Assembly: GCF_008933165.1 (NCBI RefSeq)
Contig: NZ_WBVQ01000002.1
Coordinates: 1,263,569-1,327,568 of the forward strand
Direction: 5' to 3'
Source: Phaeocystidibacter marisrubri
GTDB taxonomy: Bacteria; Bacteroidota; Bacteroidia; Flavobacteriales; Schleiferiaceae
Length of the DNA stretch: 64,000 nucleotides
In this document: positions 36,739 through 49,200 of the stretch, in pieces
Position numbering within the stretch: the first letter of the stretch is position 1
Layout: every line of letters starts with the position of its first letter
Notes under the pieces: generated by a model
Database searches by the model: none
Told to the model about the DNA's origin: nothing
Seen by the model: the letters and a program-made list of their open reading frames with translations, nothing else
Made by a program: the position numbers and the translations under genes

Positions 36739-39700
36739 ATGAGTGCTCCGACTTTTACCCAGATTACAGATACCTCCCTATTCGGGCTTTCTACCGCCTT
36801 GGATAGTGGAGTAGATGGGTATTGGGCGGGCTATTTTAACATAGATGGGCAGCTTCATGGAACGTTGAGTACCGCTGACATTTGGCAAAACACAAGCGGT
36901 TTTTATCTGTTTCTGAAGCAAACTCCAGACGATTGGGCCACCTTTCAAAATCAACTTAAACTACTCCTTCAGGGTTTGAATCCACAGGGCCAGTTGCGCT
37001 CATTGTGGTTGGATAATTCTGGAGGTTCTTACCGTTACTGGCCTAGTACGGCAATGGATGCACGGTGTATGGGCAGCGGCGCATCTATTGAGTGGAGTAT
37101 CGCCCGCTCATTCTCTTTTATCACAGGGAGCTATCACATTGTAGTGCCCGGCAAGTCCAGCCTGGATTATATCAATGACACCGATGGAGGTGGATTCACC
37201 ATTTCGGGAAATGGCATGTTCAATGGCCCATTGGGCGGATACTCGTATGGCAGTTGTAAAATTCCATTTTCGGGAGATGCTGTTGGGTGTATTACGGGTG
37301 TGCTTTCCATTCCCGCCGCTTCTGGAGAGGATACATTATGGACATCGCTCAAAGTCGGTTTGCAATACGCCGGAGCTCCGGGCTTTTTGGAGAACGATGG
37401 AGATGATGCGCCAAAGGAAACAGGTGCTACAGCTCTACTGTACATGCCCGTTTTTTATAATCAGTCCAATGCAATGGGATTGGTTGCAGCGTTTGACCCG
37501 TTGAATCCATTGATTTCTGCACGATCCTTTGTTTCATTACTGGAAAGCGATGGGAGTAGTCCGGGAATCATCCATTCCTACCTTAGAACCACCAGAGGCT
37601 ATGCCATTGGATTAGAACCTCAACCTGCATCGGGAAGTGTGCCAGCGGCTCGTCTTGTTTTCGGCATGAGTCCGTCCAATGCCTTCATGGACGGAGTGAA
37701 TGATTATCATTTAAGTCCCGAAGGAACCTTTAAGATTACGGTTACCGTACCGCCTGCAGCTGTAAAGTCCGCGGAGGGGGCGACTGCCATCGAATCCTAC
37801 CAGTTGTTACTGGGATTATCGGGATTGGAGTATGTGGCTCTAGGTGGGGCGAACGACGATCTTATCGTGTTCAAAGGGGGGCAACCTGCGTATGTTCCGC
37901 AAAGAGTGGGAAGCAGTGAAGCTCAGCCTATATCTGATGCACTGACTGATGCCGCTACTACCTCATATCTAACCGTTATTCCAGATTCGGGGAATGCGGG
38001 GCGTACCTACTTTGCGCAACCTAAACAGGCTCCCGTTTTCTCTGGGAAGGACAATCTCAGTAGTGATCTGCTAGCCTTCAATGCGATGCCGGCTTATCAG
38101 TTATCCGCGGGCATGAGCACTTTCCCTAAAGTTTTTCCTAGCGGGATTTATGCGGGGTTGGATGCGGATTTCACTTTTCTAGCCACCAAACTAGAGCACG
38201 CTAGCATCTCGCCCTATCGTCACTTTTCATTGGGAGCCGCTTACGGGATAGATGCCATTCCCGTTGAAGAAAGAGTGATGCCCAAGCGTCGCGTTAGAGC
38301 TTCTACGGATCCGCTAGGAGTTACACCGCAAGGTTTGATAGCGGAATTGAACGGGACGTATGACGAGTTTGACGGACTCTACATTGGCAATATGCCCAAT
38401 AGTACTTATGAAAAAGTAGCCCTTACAATGGTGTCCGGAAAATTCAAGGAATCATTGCAAAGCAATCAACTGTTCTTCGCGGCGATCAACGTGGATGAAC
38501 TGATGAAGGGTACATCTGTAGAATACAGATTAACGGAAGATCCTGACAAAGACCTACTTCGTGCACAGGGAGTTCCAGAAGATATTATCACGGATGTTTA
38601 CAATGCCGTTGAAGTAGGGAAGATCTATGAAACCGAAAGTGACTTTGCCGCTGTAGCGGAAGGCCCATCAACAGCAACCTACTGGCCCAATGTTCTCGAT
38701 GTAGCTGGTATCCTCAAAGTGGAAATGGATGATTGGACTTTTCAATTGTCTCCGCGTTCGTGGAGATCGGTTGACAAGTATCCCGACAGCCCAACCTTGA
38801 TGATTGCCAAATTCTGCAATCGATCTCTCGAAGAACTGGCAGGGGATTCCAGCAGTTGGCTCTGGCCAGAAGTGGCCACGCCAGAAGGCGGTACATTGGG
38901 CTTTACCCAAGACATACTTCAGGGGATAATCGAGGACTCAAAATCTCCAGAAGCTACTGAAGACTATCGAATTTTCTACAATACCGTGGCGTCTAACCCC
39001 AACTGGAATGGGTTTCTTTTCTTGAATACTCCAGTTGATGTGACAGAGTTTCCAGATGACCTGAAATTCTTACTTGCGGGTGTGGACATGACGAAGTTCT
39101 ACGCCCATCATATTGGATTTTCTCAAACGCCATTTACGGTAACCAGTGGTCGTCCACAATTGGATCAAACGGCCGCATTTGGTCTCGTAGATTACACCGA
39201 TTCGAAGGATCTGTACAGGGACGAGAGTGTTCAGTTTGCCTTTAAAACCATGCAACTGAAGGCCAGGTTTGCCAATGCCTCTCTTGCCGATTTCAGTACA
39301 CAAATAGAGCTGATGCTCAATAAGCTTCTAGCCACTCCACTTGCTAAAGTACAAGCAGCTAGAGGTAACAACCTCATCATTAACGGAACCTATCAGAATG
39401 TTGGAGGTTCGCCTACTTATGCCTTTGCCCTCACTGGAGAAAACGTGTTTACAGGTTCACAATCTGCGCTTGTCAGCATGGAAGTGTTGTCCGTACGGCT
39501 AGTTACTGGGGGGAAGCCAGACGATCCCGAGACCATTCTCACCTCGTTCATGCTTACGGGCAACCTGCGATTCCTTGTGGATTACAACTTCGACCTGTTT
39601 TCCTTTGGTCCTGACCCCGAGAAGGGTACAGATGGATTCTTGCGCTTCAATGGGTTGGAGATTGATATGATTTTCAATATCACCACGCCTGAAGATCAAA

Positions 39701-40431
39701 CCTTTGTGGCTCACGAAGAGGCATTGAGTTTTGACCTCTCCAACAGTGTGGTTAGAAACAGCGGACTGTTCAATAATTTCCCTCTTACCATGGGAAACTT
39801 GATCGCTAGTCCAAACCTAAGCGGTGAGGGAGAAGCGCCATCAGGACAAACACCTGAAGATCTAGGTTTTTCTTCCGTGTCCGCTCCTATAGATCAAACC
39901 CCAATGGTCCCAACATGGTTTGGGATGCAGTACATATTAGACATGGGTACACTCGGTGCTTTATCGGGTGGACAAAGTCTTAAGGTTACCATTTTGGTAG
40001 CTTGGTCGGAGGGTAGTGCCCAAGGAGATTCGCCTTCTTATGTTGGACTCAAGTTGCCGAACATTCCTTCCGTAGGTGGAAGTCTCCCGCTTCAAGGAGT
40101 GCTCAAGCTCGGTTTTAGAAATTTTGTTTTCCAAACCTATACGAAGACATCTGAAGGCGAAGAGAAACTGGCATATAACCTTCGTTTGAAGCGGTTCGCC
40201 CTTTCCATCCTTTTGTGGAGTTTTCCTCCTGGCAACTTTGACGTGGTATTATTTGGAAATCCTGATGATCCGAAAGGAGCACTCGGTTGGTATGCTGCAT
40301 ACGACAATGGAGAGAGTGGGGGTGATGGCGCTACCGCAATTGAAGGTGATGAGGTTGAGGGCCAAAAAGTCAAACTGAGTAGAACAGAGCGGAAACAACT
40401 GACGGGGAGAAGAACTCCTCCGATTAAATAG
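36739..40431 (+). CDS. 1230-aa cytoplasmic-type protein of unknown family
   Basis: I do not recognise this family. The 1230-aa protein has no signal peptide or membrane segment. It is rich in Gly, aromatic and Asp residues and looks mainly beta (for example ARSFSFITGSYHIVVPGKS, YGSCKIPFSGDAVGC and LDYNFDLFSFGPDPEK-like stretches near residue 950). A short basic linker (EERVMPKRRVRAS) is at about residue 510, and the end is basic (LSRTERKQLTGRRTPPIK). It starts 6 bp after gene 2 and ends 7 bp before the first hydrolase. Parts of its strand pattern recall the N-terminal third of the 3995-aa protein, which may mean distant common ancestry; that is only an impression. Confidence 0.7.
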   Translation: MSAPTFTQITDTSLFGLSTALDSGVDGYWAGYFNIDGQLHGTLSTADIWQNTSGFYLFLKQTPDDWATFQNQLKLLLQGLNPQGQLRSLWLDNSGGSYRYWPSTAMDARCMGSGASIEWSIARSFSFITGSYHIVVPGKSSLDYINDTDGGGFTISGNGMFNGPLGGYSYGSCKIPFSGDAVGCITGVLSIPAASGEDTLWTSLKVGLQYAGAPGFLENDGDDAPKETGATALLYMPVFYNQSNAMGLVAAFDPLNPLISARSFVSLLESDGSSPGIIHSYLRTTRGYAIGLEPQPASGSVPAARLVFGMSPSNAFMDGVNDYHLSPEGTFKITVTVPPAAVKSAEGATAIESYQLLLGLSGLEYVALGGANDDLIVFKGGQPAYVPQRVGSSEAQPISDALTDAATTSYLTVIPDSGNAGRTYFAQPKQAPVFSGKDNLSSDLLAFNAMPAYQLSAGMSTFPKVFPSGIYAGLDADFTFLATKLEHASISPYRHFSLGAAYGIDAIPVEERVMPKRRVRASTDPLGVTPQGLIAELNGTYDEFDGLYIGNMPNSTYEKVALTMVSGKFKESLQSNQLFFAAINVDELMKGTSVEYRLTEDPDKDLLRAQGVPEDIITDVYNAVEVGKIYETESDFAAVAEGPSTATYWPNVLDVAGILKVEMDDWTFQLSPRSWRSVDKYPDSPTLMIAKFCNRSLEELAGDSSSWLWPEVATPEGGTLGFTQDILQGIIEDSKSPEATEDYRIFYNTVASNPNWNGFLFLNTPVDVTEFPDDLKFLLAGVDMTKFYAHHIGFSQTPFTVTSGRPQLDQTAAFGLVDYTDSKDLYRDESVQFAFKTMQLKARFANASLADFSTQIELMLNKLLATPLAKVQAARGNNLIINGTYQNVGGSPTYAFALTGENVFTGSQSALVSMEVLSVRLVTGGKPDDPETILTSFMLTGNLRFLVDYNFDLFSFGPDPEKGTDGFLRFNGLEIDMIFNITTPEDQTFVAHEEALSFDLSNSVVRNSGLFNNFPLTMGNLIASPNLSGEGEAPSGQTPEDLGFSSVSAPIDQTPMVPTWFGMQYILDMGTLGALSGGQSLKVTILVAWSEGSAQGDSPSYVGLKLPNIPSVGGSLPLQGVLKLGFRNFVFQTYTKTSEGEEKLAYNLRLKRFALSILLWSFPPGNFDVVLFGNPDDPKGALGWYAAYDNGESGGDGATAIEGDEVEGQKVKLSRTERKQLTGRRTPPIK

Positions 40432-40438
40432 CGCGATC

Positions 40439-41827
40439 ATGGCACATGGCAAAATGGATGTATATGTGGTAGATGTGGGACAAGGTCAGAGCACTTTTGT
40501 CGCTATATACGATTCTTCCAATACCAAGATTACGAACACTTTGCTTTTTGATTGTGGATCGGATAAGGGGAGTTCAGAAGTGTATATCAATCTAGACACT
40601 ATTGCAGCAATGGTGCTCTCTATGGATAAGCCGATTATTGATTGCATGGTCTTTTCACACAGCGACAAGGATCACATCAGTCTTACGAAATACTTGTTGG
40701 ATAAGATCAATGAAACAAAGAAACCTCTCGTTAAAAAGGTCTGGTACGGAGGCTGCTGGGACAACTACACGAAGTATGGTTTTAATATCCTCGACTACAT
40801 GAGTGAAGAGGGGTTTTGTGATATGCTCAATATCGATAAGACCTGTGGTAATTTCACGAACTATATCAAAACAACTGACGCTTATGATGGTTGTCTCTGG
40901 AAGACGAGCAGCGAACAGATCGTCATTTTCGCCATTGCCTCAAATGTGATTTCGGATGATCCCGATTGGGATGAGGATGAAGACGTAGGGACACAGTCGA
41001 ATGCAGAAGAGAAGAACCGTGTTTCCATTGTCTGTGCTCTGTATTACGGAAATACTTGTTTTGTCATTTGTGGAGATGCCACCAATAAGACCATGGCTGC
41101 CATTGGCGGGTTGATGACAGGTTCTTCTAAGTTCTCGAATAATATTATGACCACACTGCCGCATCACGGTAGTCGTGCTACTGGCTTTGCTGTGAAATCT
41201 AGTGATGCCGCAAGTTCAGGAGCAATCGCCGTGGTTGACACTTTTGCGGCTTGCGTCAAATCTAAGACGATTACAATCAGCGCGTATGAGAAGCATCATC
41301 ACCCGTCTTTGGAACTAATCAATCACTTTATTCCTACGGTAACAACTCCAATCATTCGGGATCCGCGTCTAAATGAAGCCAATTCACACAGGGTAACGGC
41401 CTATTTTGATCAGGATCTCACCAACAGTTCAGGAATGACGCTGGTACCAAGGCAGGTCTATTCCTTTGAGACTCGAATAAACACTTTTTCAACCCGGTAT
41501 TTTGATGGCTACGGTACGGTCTCGTATCAGATTGGAACAAGTCAAGTGAACGCCTCCTCTGGTGTGGATAGTTCAGTAATGGCCATTAATGGGTTTGCCA
41601 GTTGGCTTTTTTCGGTGCCTTCAGCTAGTGACCAAGCATTGATCTGCGGAATGGCCAACATGAGTTCAGCACCGTTCACAGCAGCTGCAACTTCGGGCGT
41701 CGCTGCACCTCAATTGCAGGATAAACAGCCAGTACCCAAGGTTAGGATTAGAAGGAAGGAAGTAAGGCCATACCGGACAATAGAGACAAGGAATAGCAAT
41801 CAACGTGTAATGCAATTTCAACACTAG
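40439..41827 (+). CDS. ComEC-type metallo-beta-lactamase-fold hydrolase A
   Basis: This 462-aa protein has no signal peptide. The N-terminal 310 residues show the ComEC/Rec2-type metallo-hydrolase pattern: VVDVGQGQS near residue 10, the metal motif His74-x-Asp76-x-Asp78-His79 (HSDKDH), a CGDA segment at 211-214 and PHHGSR at 241-246. Free-standing members of this group are thought to be hydrolases, perhaps nucleases. The residues needed for metal binding look intact. The last 150 residues are an extra beta-rich domain plus a basic tail (PKVRIRRKEVRPYR). It is a tandem paralogue of the next gene, 3 bp away. Confidence 0.85.
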   Translation: MAHGKMDVYVVDVGQGQSTFVAIYDSSNTKITNTLLFDCGSDKGSSEVYINLDTIAAMVLSMDKPIIDCMVFSHSDKDHISLTKYLLDKINETKKPLVKKVWYGGCWDNYTKYGFNILDYMSEEGFCDMLNIDKTCGNFTNYIKTTDAYDGCLWKTSSEQIVIFAIASNVISDDPDWDEDEDVGTQSNAEEKNRVSIVCALYYGNTCFVICGDATNKTMAAIGGLMTGSSKFSNNIMTTLPHHGSRATGFAVKSSDAASSGAIAVVDTFAACVKSKTITISAYEKHHHPSLELINHFIPTVTTPIIRDPRLNEANSHRVTAYFDQDLTNSSGMTLVPRQVYSFETRINTFSTRYFDGYGTVSYQIGTSQVNASSGVDSSVMAINGFASWLFSVPSASDQALICGMANMSSAPFTAAATSGVAAPQLQDKQPVPKVRIRRKEVRPYRTIETRNSNQRVMQFQH

Positions 41828-41830
41828 GTT

Positions 41831-43264
41831 ATGGCACGAGGAAATATGATCGTATCGGTGGTGGATGTAGGACAGGGGCAATGCACGTTTGTCGAAATCT
41901 ACAATTCGGCGAATACCAAGATCGTTGAGACGCTACTATTCGATTGCGGGACGGATCATCCAAGTGCGGAGACACAAAACAACCTACAATACATCGCCGA
42001 TCGAGTAGAATTGATGGATACACCCACCATCGATTGCATCTTTTTCTCGCATAGCGATAATGATCACGTGAGTTTGACGATGGATCTTCTCAAGAAGTTC
42101 ACTACCAAGCCAGCAGTGGGAGAGGTTTGGTACGGTGGTGAGTACAGCCTGTACAAAAAGGGTAAGAAAGATAACGTTCTCGATTACCTAGTGGATAACC
42201 ATTATTGTACGATAAACGACATTCAAACACCTGATGCGGATTGCACGGATTATTCAAAAAAGAGAAAGGCTTATGAGTACTACCTTTGGGAGAGCTCAGA
42301 CCACTCTGTGAAAGTTCATCTATTAGGGGGCAATGTGCTAGATGGCAAACTCAGCACAGATCCGGGGACAAGTCCGCCTCCAAAAAAGAGGTTGAGGTAT
42401 GCCGAGCCCAAGAATAGAGTTTCCTTGGTTTGCGGTTTGTACTATGCTGGTACTTCGTATGTGATTTGTGGTGATGCTACCTTCAAAACCATGGCAGCCA
42501 TTGCGAAAGTGTTTGAAGGGGGTACATCGGTATTCGGCAGCAATTTCATGACAACTCTTCCACATCACGGTAGCCGAACCACGGGGTTTGCCGTATCTTC
42601 TACAAAGAGTGCAAGTCCGAAGAACAAGGCGATTGTAAAGGCTTTTGCTGATATCGTCAATTCCATGACAATCTCGATTAGTGCTTACTCTATGCACAGT
42701 CATCCTTCCATGGAGTTGATGAATACATTCTTACCCACAATAGGGACGCCTGTTTTGAAAGACAAACGGTTGAAAGGGAAAAACCTCCACCATCTGAATG
42801 GGTATTTGGACTTGGATCTCACATTCCCAACTGGGTTGCGCCCTATTAAAACGTATCACATTTTTGAATCGCAATCGAACACTTACTCTACCCAGTATTC
42901 TAATTTCAGTTCCCTCTTCAGTAAGAAGGCACGGTTTAAATACAACCTCGGAGGAAGTAGCGCGCAAAAGGCCGATGGGCCAATCGACAGTACTACACCG
43001 TTAAACAAGTTTGCTTGTTGGACATTTGAGATAGATACCAGCGGTTCGAGCAATAGCTTGGAGATTGGTGGATATACCCGACTGGGTGGTACGTTATTCA
43101 CAGGGCCAACTACCACTTCCAAAGCCTCAATCTTGTCTGCAGAAGAGAAGGGGGAGCAAATGGAAGAGACCATTCCCGTGACACAGGTTAGAACACGTGA
43201 GCGGGAAATTTTCAGACCGGCATCATCGCTTCGGACGATGCGTTACCACCAACAAACCATATAA
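41831..43264 (+). CDS. ComEC-type metallo-beta-lactamase-fold hydrolase B
   Basis: This 477-aa protein is a paralogue of the preceding gene, collinear over its whole length. It has VVDVGQGQC near residue 10, His74-x-Asp76-x-Asp78-His79 (HSDNDH), CGDA and PHHGSR with His245/His246. The C-terminal extension and the basic tail (TQVRTREREIFRP) are also shared, so the extension belongs to the ancestral protein. Insertions and substitutions are spread along the chain, so the duplication is not recent. Both copies keep the metal ligands, suggesting two distinct substrates or a heterodimer. The 3995-aa gene follows after 10 bp. Confidence 0.85.
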   Translation: MARGNMIVSVVDVGQGQCTFVEIYNSANTKIVETLLFDCGTDHPSAETQNNLQYIADRVELMDTPTIDCIFFSHSDNDHVSLTMDLLKKFTTKPAVGEVWYGGEYSLYKKGKKDNVLDYLVDNHYCTINDIQTPDADCTDYSKKRKAYEYYLWESSDHSVKVHLLGGNVLDGKLSTDPGTSPPPKKRLRYAEPKNRVSLVCGLYYAGTSYVICGDATFKTMAAIAKVFEGGTSVFGSNFMTTLPHHGSRTTGFAVSSTKSASPKNKAIVKAFADIVNSMTISISAYSMHSHPSMELMNTFLPTIGTPVLKDKRLKGKNLHHLNGYLDLDLTFPTGLRPIKTYHIFESQSNTYSTQYSNFSSLFSKKARFKYNLGGSSAQKADGPIDSTTPLNKFACWTFEIDTSGSSNSLEIGGYTRLGGTLFTGPTTTSKASILSAEEKGEQMEETIPVTQVRTREREIFRPASSLRTMRYHQQTI

Positions 43265-43274
43265 GTCCTGACCT

Positions 43275-46200
43275 ATGAGTAATACCGCCCAGCAAGTATA
43301 CAATGCTCTTAATGGCTATGTGAAGCCAGAGAATGGCGGTACCATTGACCTTTGGGACGCAGCTACCAATACGGCCACTTCTTCTTTGTTGGGTGATATG
43401 GTTTCGATGCTCGGACTTTTTGGCATCGACTCTGAATACCTTTTGCAGTCGGTTAACCTTTCTCTAAGTCCAGATGAAAAGACCACCACCCTCGTAGGGA
43501 CTGGAACCTTTAATGATCCCGGGAATACGAATCCCACAGGGAAGTACAACATAAGAGGCACCTTAGTCTATACCCAAAACGATGGAGTCTTTACCTTGAG
43601 TTTGGCGATAAGTGGTGATTGGAAGTTCGATACTTTCTTCGCGGAACTTCCCAAAACGCTCATGCAACGTCCCTCTGAAGGGCAAGGGATACGGTGGTAC
43701 GATTCCATTCTTCCAGCGTTTACGGTTAGGAGTGCGATATTCATTGGAAAGAGCGGTGCTGAACAGGACTTGAGGATGACGGGTTCGTTACTCGCGCCTT
43801 CAGACCAATATATACTCGACAAAACTCCAATGATTGGTCCCTACCCACTGCGCCTCAATGGAACGGTGGGATTGACAACAAGTGAAAGAGATTATCCCAT
43901 CCTTGATTTAGACGCGATGGGAAACCCCACTTCCATTGAAGCGGCTCAAGAAGATGGCATGAAGGGACAAGGACCTTCTCCTTTCTCATTGACCAACCCC
44001 GGAATTACGATTATTTCAGCTAAGCAGGATCCCCCGCAAATGGGAATTGCCAGCTTTTCTACCCTCGAACTCTTCGGAGATTTCTCTTTGAATGGAATTG
44101 ACGGTAGAATTTCGACGATCATCTTGTCTACAGGAAATACTTGGAATTTCACCGTTCGATTTAATGAGAACGCCACTTTTGTTCAGGGCTTAGCCCAACT
44201 TACCAGCTTGTTTGGGGTGGTGTTGCCCATTCCAATGGACTTCCCTATTCTCAGCGATTTCTACTTGGCTCAGTTGGATATTGATCTAGAAGTGACGGGT
44301 ACCAATAATCTTATCCCCTCATTTACGCTTAGCTCATTTGGAATCACCATACGTTCTAAAAAGCCTTGGGTTCCGCCTGTACCGTTTATTACCATCAGTG
44401 ATGTGGGAACGAGATGGGTTTGGTCTTGGACTACTGTAACCAATAGCGTTGGGGGTTCGGAAAAGACATATTCGATGTCGGGCTCTGTATTCGGAACTTT
44501 CAATTTCGGTAGTGGAGGGGCTGCGCCTCTACCCGTAGACGTTGATGGTCCGGATGACACGGGTGGTGGAGGTGTTGTGCGCATGAGTGATCCGGTTGCG
44601 ATACGCACTTCTATGTCGCTTCCAAATTTCCTCATCAAAGCCTATATGAAAGAAGGGGATTATATCCCTTTGAGTGATCTCTTTACCTATTATTTTGGAG
44701 GGGATGGTCCGTCAACGGGTGACCGCCAGATGAACGTAACCTCACTCCGGCTCAATGCAGATCCATTGGGTCAGAACTATTATGCAGATGCCACGATCTT
44801 CTTTGGTGACATCAAGAGTCCAGATAAAAACCAAGGTTGGGATATTGACCTGGGGATTACCCATATTCTCATGGAACAACTTCAGTTCTATATCCAAGTT
44901 ATTAGTGGCAGTGTAGGTGGGGGAATTTCTGGGGTCTTTTATCTGGAACAACATGATCCCGCCGATTACACCTTGCCGCGCTTTGATCTCAGTGCAGATT
45001 ATCCCGTTCAAAACCCAAGTGCTCCAGAAGGTTGGACCATTGCGGGGTCGCTTTATCCGGGAACTTCTATCGATCTGTACAAGATTGTAAACAAGTTCAT
45101 TTATGGGCAAGCAGTAGATTCCACTCCACCCGTAGATTGGATTCCTCAAGTTGTTATCGATCGGTTATATGCCTCGTTCACCACGGGAGTGTCGGGCTCT
45201 ACCAATCCGTCGTATAAGTTTGGCGGCACCATTACAACCCGCTGGACGCCAACCATCTTCAATCAACAACTCAAGATAACAGCATCAGCCAGTATTGATG
45301 TAGAGAAACCAGCTTCAGCAGATAAAGCATCGGGCAAGATTCAAGGCACGTTCAGTGTGAACAAACTTGCCCTTGAAGCCGGAATGACATTCGGTGTGCC
45401 TGAACCTACCTATCGATTCAAAATACAGTTTGATGAAATATGGTTGCAGGCTACGACCTCATGGAGGGGGAAGGAAGATAATCGTCATCAGGTAGTTTCT
45501 GTCCAACTGGGCGGTCTTACCCTGGGAGATATGTTAGAATATCTCGTTAATCTCGCTGCGCCAACTCTAGGCTTCCGTCTGGACTCTCCTTGGGATGTCC
45601 TAAAACAGATTGATCTGTCGCAGTTCGTGCTCACCGTAGATCCAACCGATAACATCGTTGAGTTTGTGTTCAATACCAAAGTAGATTTGGTTATTGCAGA
45701 ACTCACTTCCGTTGGGGTTCGTTACAGCAAAGAGTCGGGCGAGAACAAGGTGAATATGATTCTCACCGGAAGTTTCCTTGGTGACCAGTACACATCTGAC
45801 GATCCTTTGGCTTGGGATGTGATTAATGACCCACCGCCGGAAGTGCCAGGAGCGGGCAAGAGTCTGCTTGATCTGCGCTTCATAGGCGTGGGTCAACGTG
45901 TGTCTTTCCGAGGAGCAACGCCTAATACCGTAGCCGAGAGCGTCGCTGAGCTGCGGAGAGATATGAAGGAACCGCCTGCCAATGGTGACCCTATGTCTGC
46001 GGGAGGATTGCAGTTTTCCAGCGAAAGTCAATGGCTAATTGGTCTAGACGTGAAGGTGATGGACACCCTAGATTTGGCCTTCATCTTCAACGATCCTGTT
46101 CTCTACGGCCTTTCCATTGGCTTAGGGGGTGAAAAGGCAGGTAGTCTAGCGGGACTCAAATTTGAGATCCTCTACAAGAAAATCACCGACGATATTGGGA

Positions 46201-49200
46201 TGTACCGCATTGAATTTCAGGTTCCCGATATTTTCAGGACGATTCAATTGGGAGTTGTTTCTATCACGCTGGGTATTGTTGTGGTGGAGATTTATACCAA
46301 CGGAAACTTCAAGGTCGATCTCGGGTTCCCATACGATCGAAACTTTGATCGATCATTTAGTTTGCAGGCCTATGTCTTTATTGGAAGAGGCGGATTCTAT
46401 CTCGGTATACTGAATGGCGACACGTCTACGCAGGTTCCAAAGATTTCCAATGGTAATTTCTCTCCAGTTATTGAATTGGGTGTTGGGATTGCCGCGGGTG
46501 TAGGACGTGAGATTCGCGAGGGTATTCTTTCGGGCGGAGCCTACATTCAACTTGAAGTCATTTTTCAAGGGGTTATGGCGTGGTTCAATCCTACCAGCAA
46601 CGGCGCGGCTTCGGCTACCTACTTTAAATGTCAAGGAGTGGTTGCCTTACACGGAAAGATCTATGGCTCAATAGACTTTGTTGTCGTTAAGGCTTCGGTT
46701 TCCTTAGAAGCATATGCACAAGCTAGCTTGACGTATGAGTCGTATCAACCCATGTTGATTGAACTCATTGCAGCAGTAGAAGCAAAAGCTTCCGTTAAGA
46801 TTCTATTCGTGAAGGTGCATTTCAGTTTCTCAATGGAATTGGAATTCAGCTTTACGGTTGGTTCAGCGCAACCAACGCCTTGGATTATAGATCACTCTTC
46901 ATCTGAAGGTGGGGATACACAGGTTCGGCTAGCAGCTGCTGGAAGTTCAAGGAGAAGTGCATTCGTGCTCCTTCCGCGAAAGCACCGTCGCCTGATAGCT
47001 TTAAAGCAGGCACATTATCATCAGCTTGGACTTCAACGAAAAGCCTTTGCTCGTGGAATGGTTCTCACTTCCGAGCAGGTAGGAGATACGTCGTATACAC
47101 TGCAGTGGAATCCATCTGCCAAAGTGTTTAGCGATTCACCTCGCAATGCTCACATGACGTTATTGCCCGTATTTACCATAGGTGATGTGCCGGTGAATTG
47201 GAGCGCAACCGTTCCTGATAATGACACGCCTACTTATCGTACAGCCTTTGTTCTATTTGCAGATACGGGGATGTCCACTACAGCTCAGACAGCCAGTGAA
47301 TGCGCCCTGCGGAGCTCTGCTCATAGCGCAATGGGAGGCAATGAGGATACGAGCACTTTGGCCGCTGATATTTTGACGGAAGGCTTATTGAGATATGCCA
47401 TTAATGCATTGAACATTCCAGCCTCTCAAGGAAATACCATTACCTCAGGGCAATTGGAATTTATGCTGGAAGAACTGGATATGCCGGAAACCATGGAGAC
47501 CGGGTTGAGCATGGAGCATCTTTCCACTTTCTTCCAGACCAACATCAATCTTTGGATCAGTGGAGATCCAGATTCAGAGCCCGATCTCAAGAGTGCTATG
47601 GTGATGCCTATTCCACCGTTTATGTCGTGGACATCGGAACAAGTGGGAGATGTTGACTTTAACACCAAGAACAAAATTGGTTCGCTTTACGAATGGGGTA
47701 TTTCTCAGTTGTTGAGTGGCTACCTTCCGGTTTCATCCGACAGTGAAAAGCCAACCGATGACAACCCCGCCAATTACGAGTCGTTTGCCAGTTTTATGTT
47801 CCGTGATTTCTGTCTGATGTTGATGGAAAACGGATTTAAGGAGATGCAAAAACACTTGCAGGCTTCTTCCATTACGGTAGCTACAGAAGGTGACTCAACT
47901 CAGAGTCTTTCTACCTTGGCGATGAGCTTGCCTCAGGCGACTGTGAATTATACCATTCGTTCTGGCGACACTGTGGAGAGCGTGGCTGAAGCGCTAGGAG
48001 CAACCGTTGACGAATTGATTTTCCTCAACGATAATCTTGTAAATGAATTGAAGACCGATGCAGTTGGAACGGTGCTTCAAATTACACTTGGCGTACCACC
48101 TCAGGTGTTGGCCAGCGATAACGCTAAAAAGTCCTTTGCCATTCAGCAATGCAGTCTTGGTACGGTCGTTCATCAAGCATCCACAACCGATACGCTAGAC
48201 AGCATTGCGGCACTGTTTCAAACTCAGACGGAGAAATTGTTGGAGTATAGCAATTCAGCCTATCCGATTCTGAGTACGGCCAATGGAATTCTTCAAACCC
48301 ATGCGAAGTTTACCATGCCAGCGCAAACGTATTCATCCCCATCAGATTTTACTAATCTGAGAACGGCGGCGGCCTTCTTTGTTCGCTATTCAGATGTGAC
48401 GGCCTTCTCCTCTTCTTTGGTTCCTGATATGGCCAACTGGTATGCGCAGGTCATTGCTGAGGTGAATGATGATTTGCTCAATCAATTGTTCCCTAATCAA
48501 ACTATGCAGTCGTCTGTGGAGCTTCCTCCAGGACAGGAATTGAGCGTTCCGAAAGCCTTTCAGAATGCCTACACCGATGAAGCGAATAGAGAAACGTACA
48601 CCACGATTCCAGGAGATACGTTGAGCCGCATTGGTTTTACGCTCTCGTTAGAGCAGAATTACACCGATAAGAATCCGAATGGGGTTGATCAGTGGCAGGG
48701 TTTCCTCAGCAATGTGACTTCATCTGGAACCCATACGTGGTCAATTCCAGAGCAATCCGATATTTCAGTCCGCTCGGGAGAAACGATTGTGATGCTGGTT
48801 CGCCGAATGATCATGAATGCTACATGGGCTTCGCCTAATACTTGGACCTACAATTGGAATGCGATTGCGAACTGGCTTGGCGCAGCATCGATTTTGAATC
48901 CTACCGCATCCGTTACGGTGCCAAAGGCTTCAACCGCGCAGCACAACCCGCTAAGCTTTGACGTAATTGAACAAGTGTATGGCCTTTCTGTGAACGATGC
49001 GGCTACGGCACTTAAAGATACCAAAGGTCTGTATGCGGAGAACACGGTTCTCATTGTAAAACTCCTTCCGGCACAAGACATAGAGGTGCTAATCCATGAT
49101 CTATTGACGGGAGACAGTTTTGCTTCAATCGTCAATCAATCCTCTCAAATGTTGATGTCTGGATTGCAATTACCCGGACTAAAAACAGAAGGTGGACATA

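Noticed and set aside
40249-40452. Several short antisense frames within the six-gene cluster
   Set aside because: They fall opposite long, well-supported coding frames with closely spaced starts and stops, and show no independent signal.
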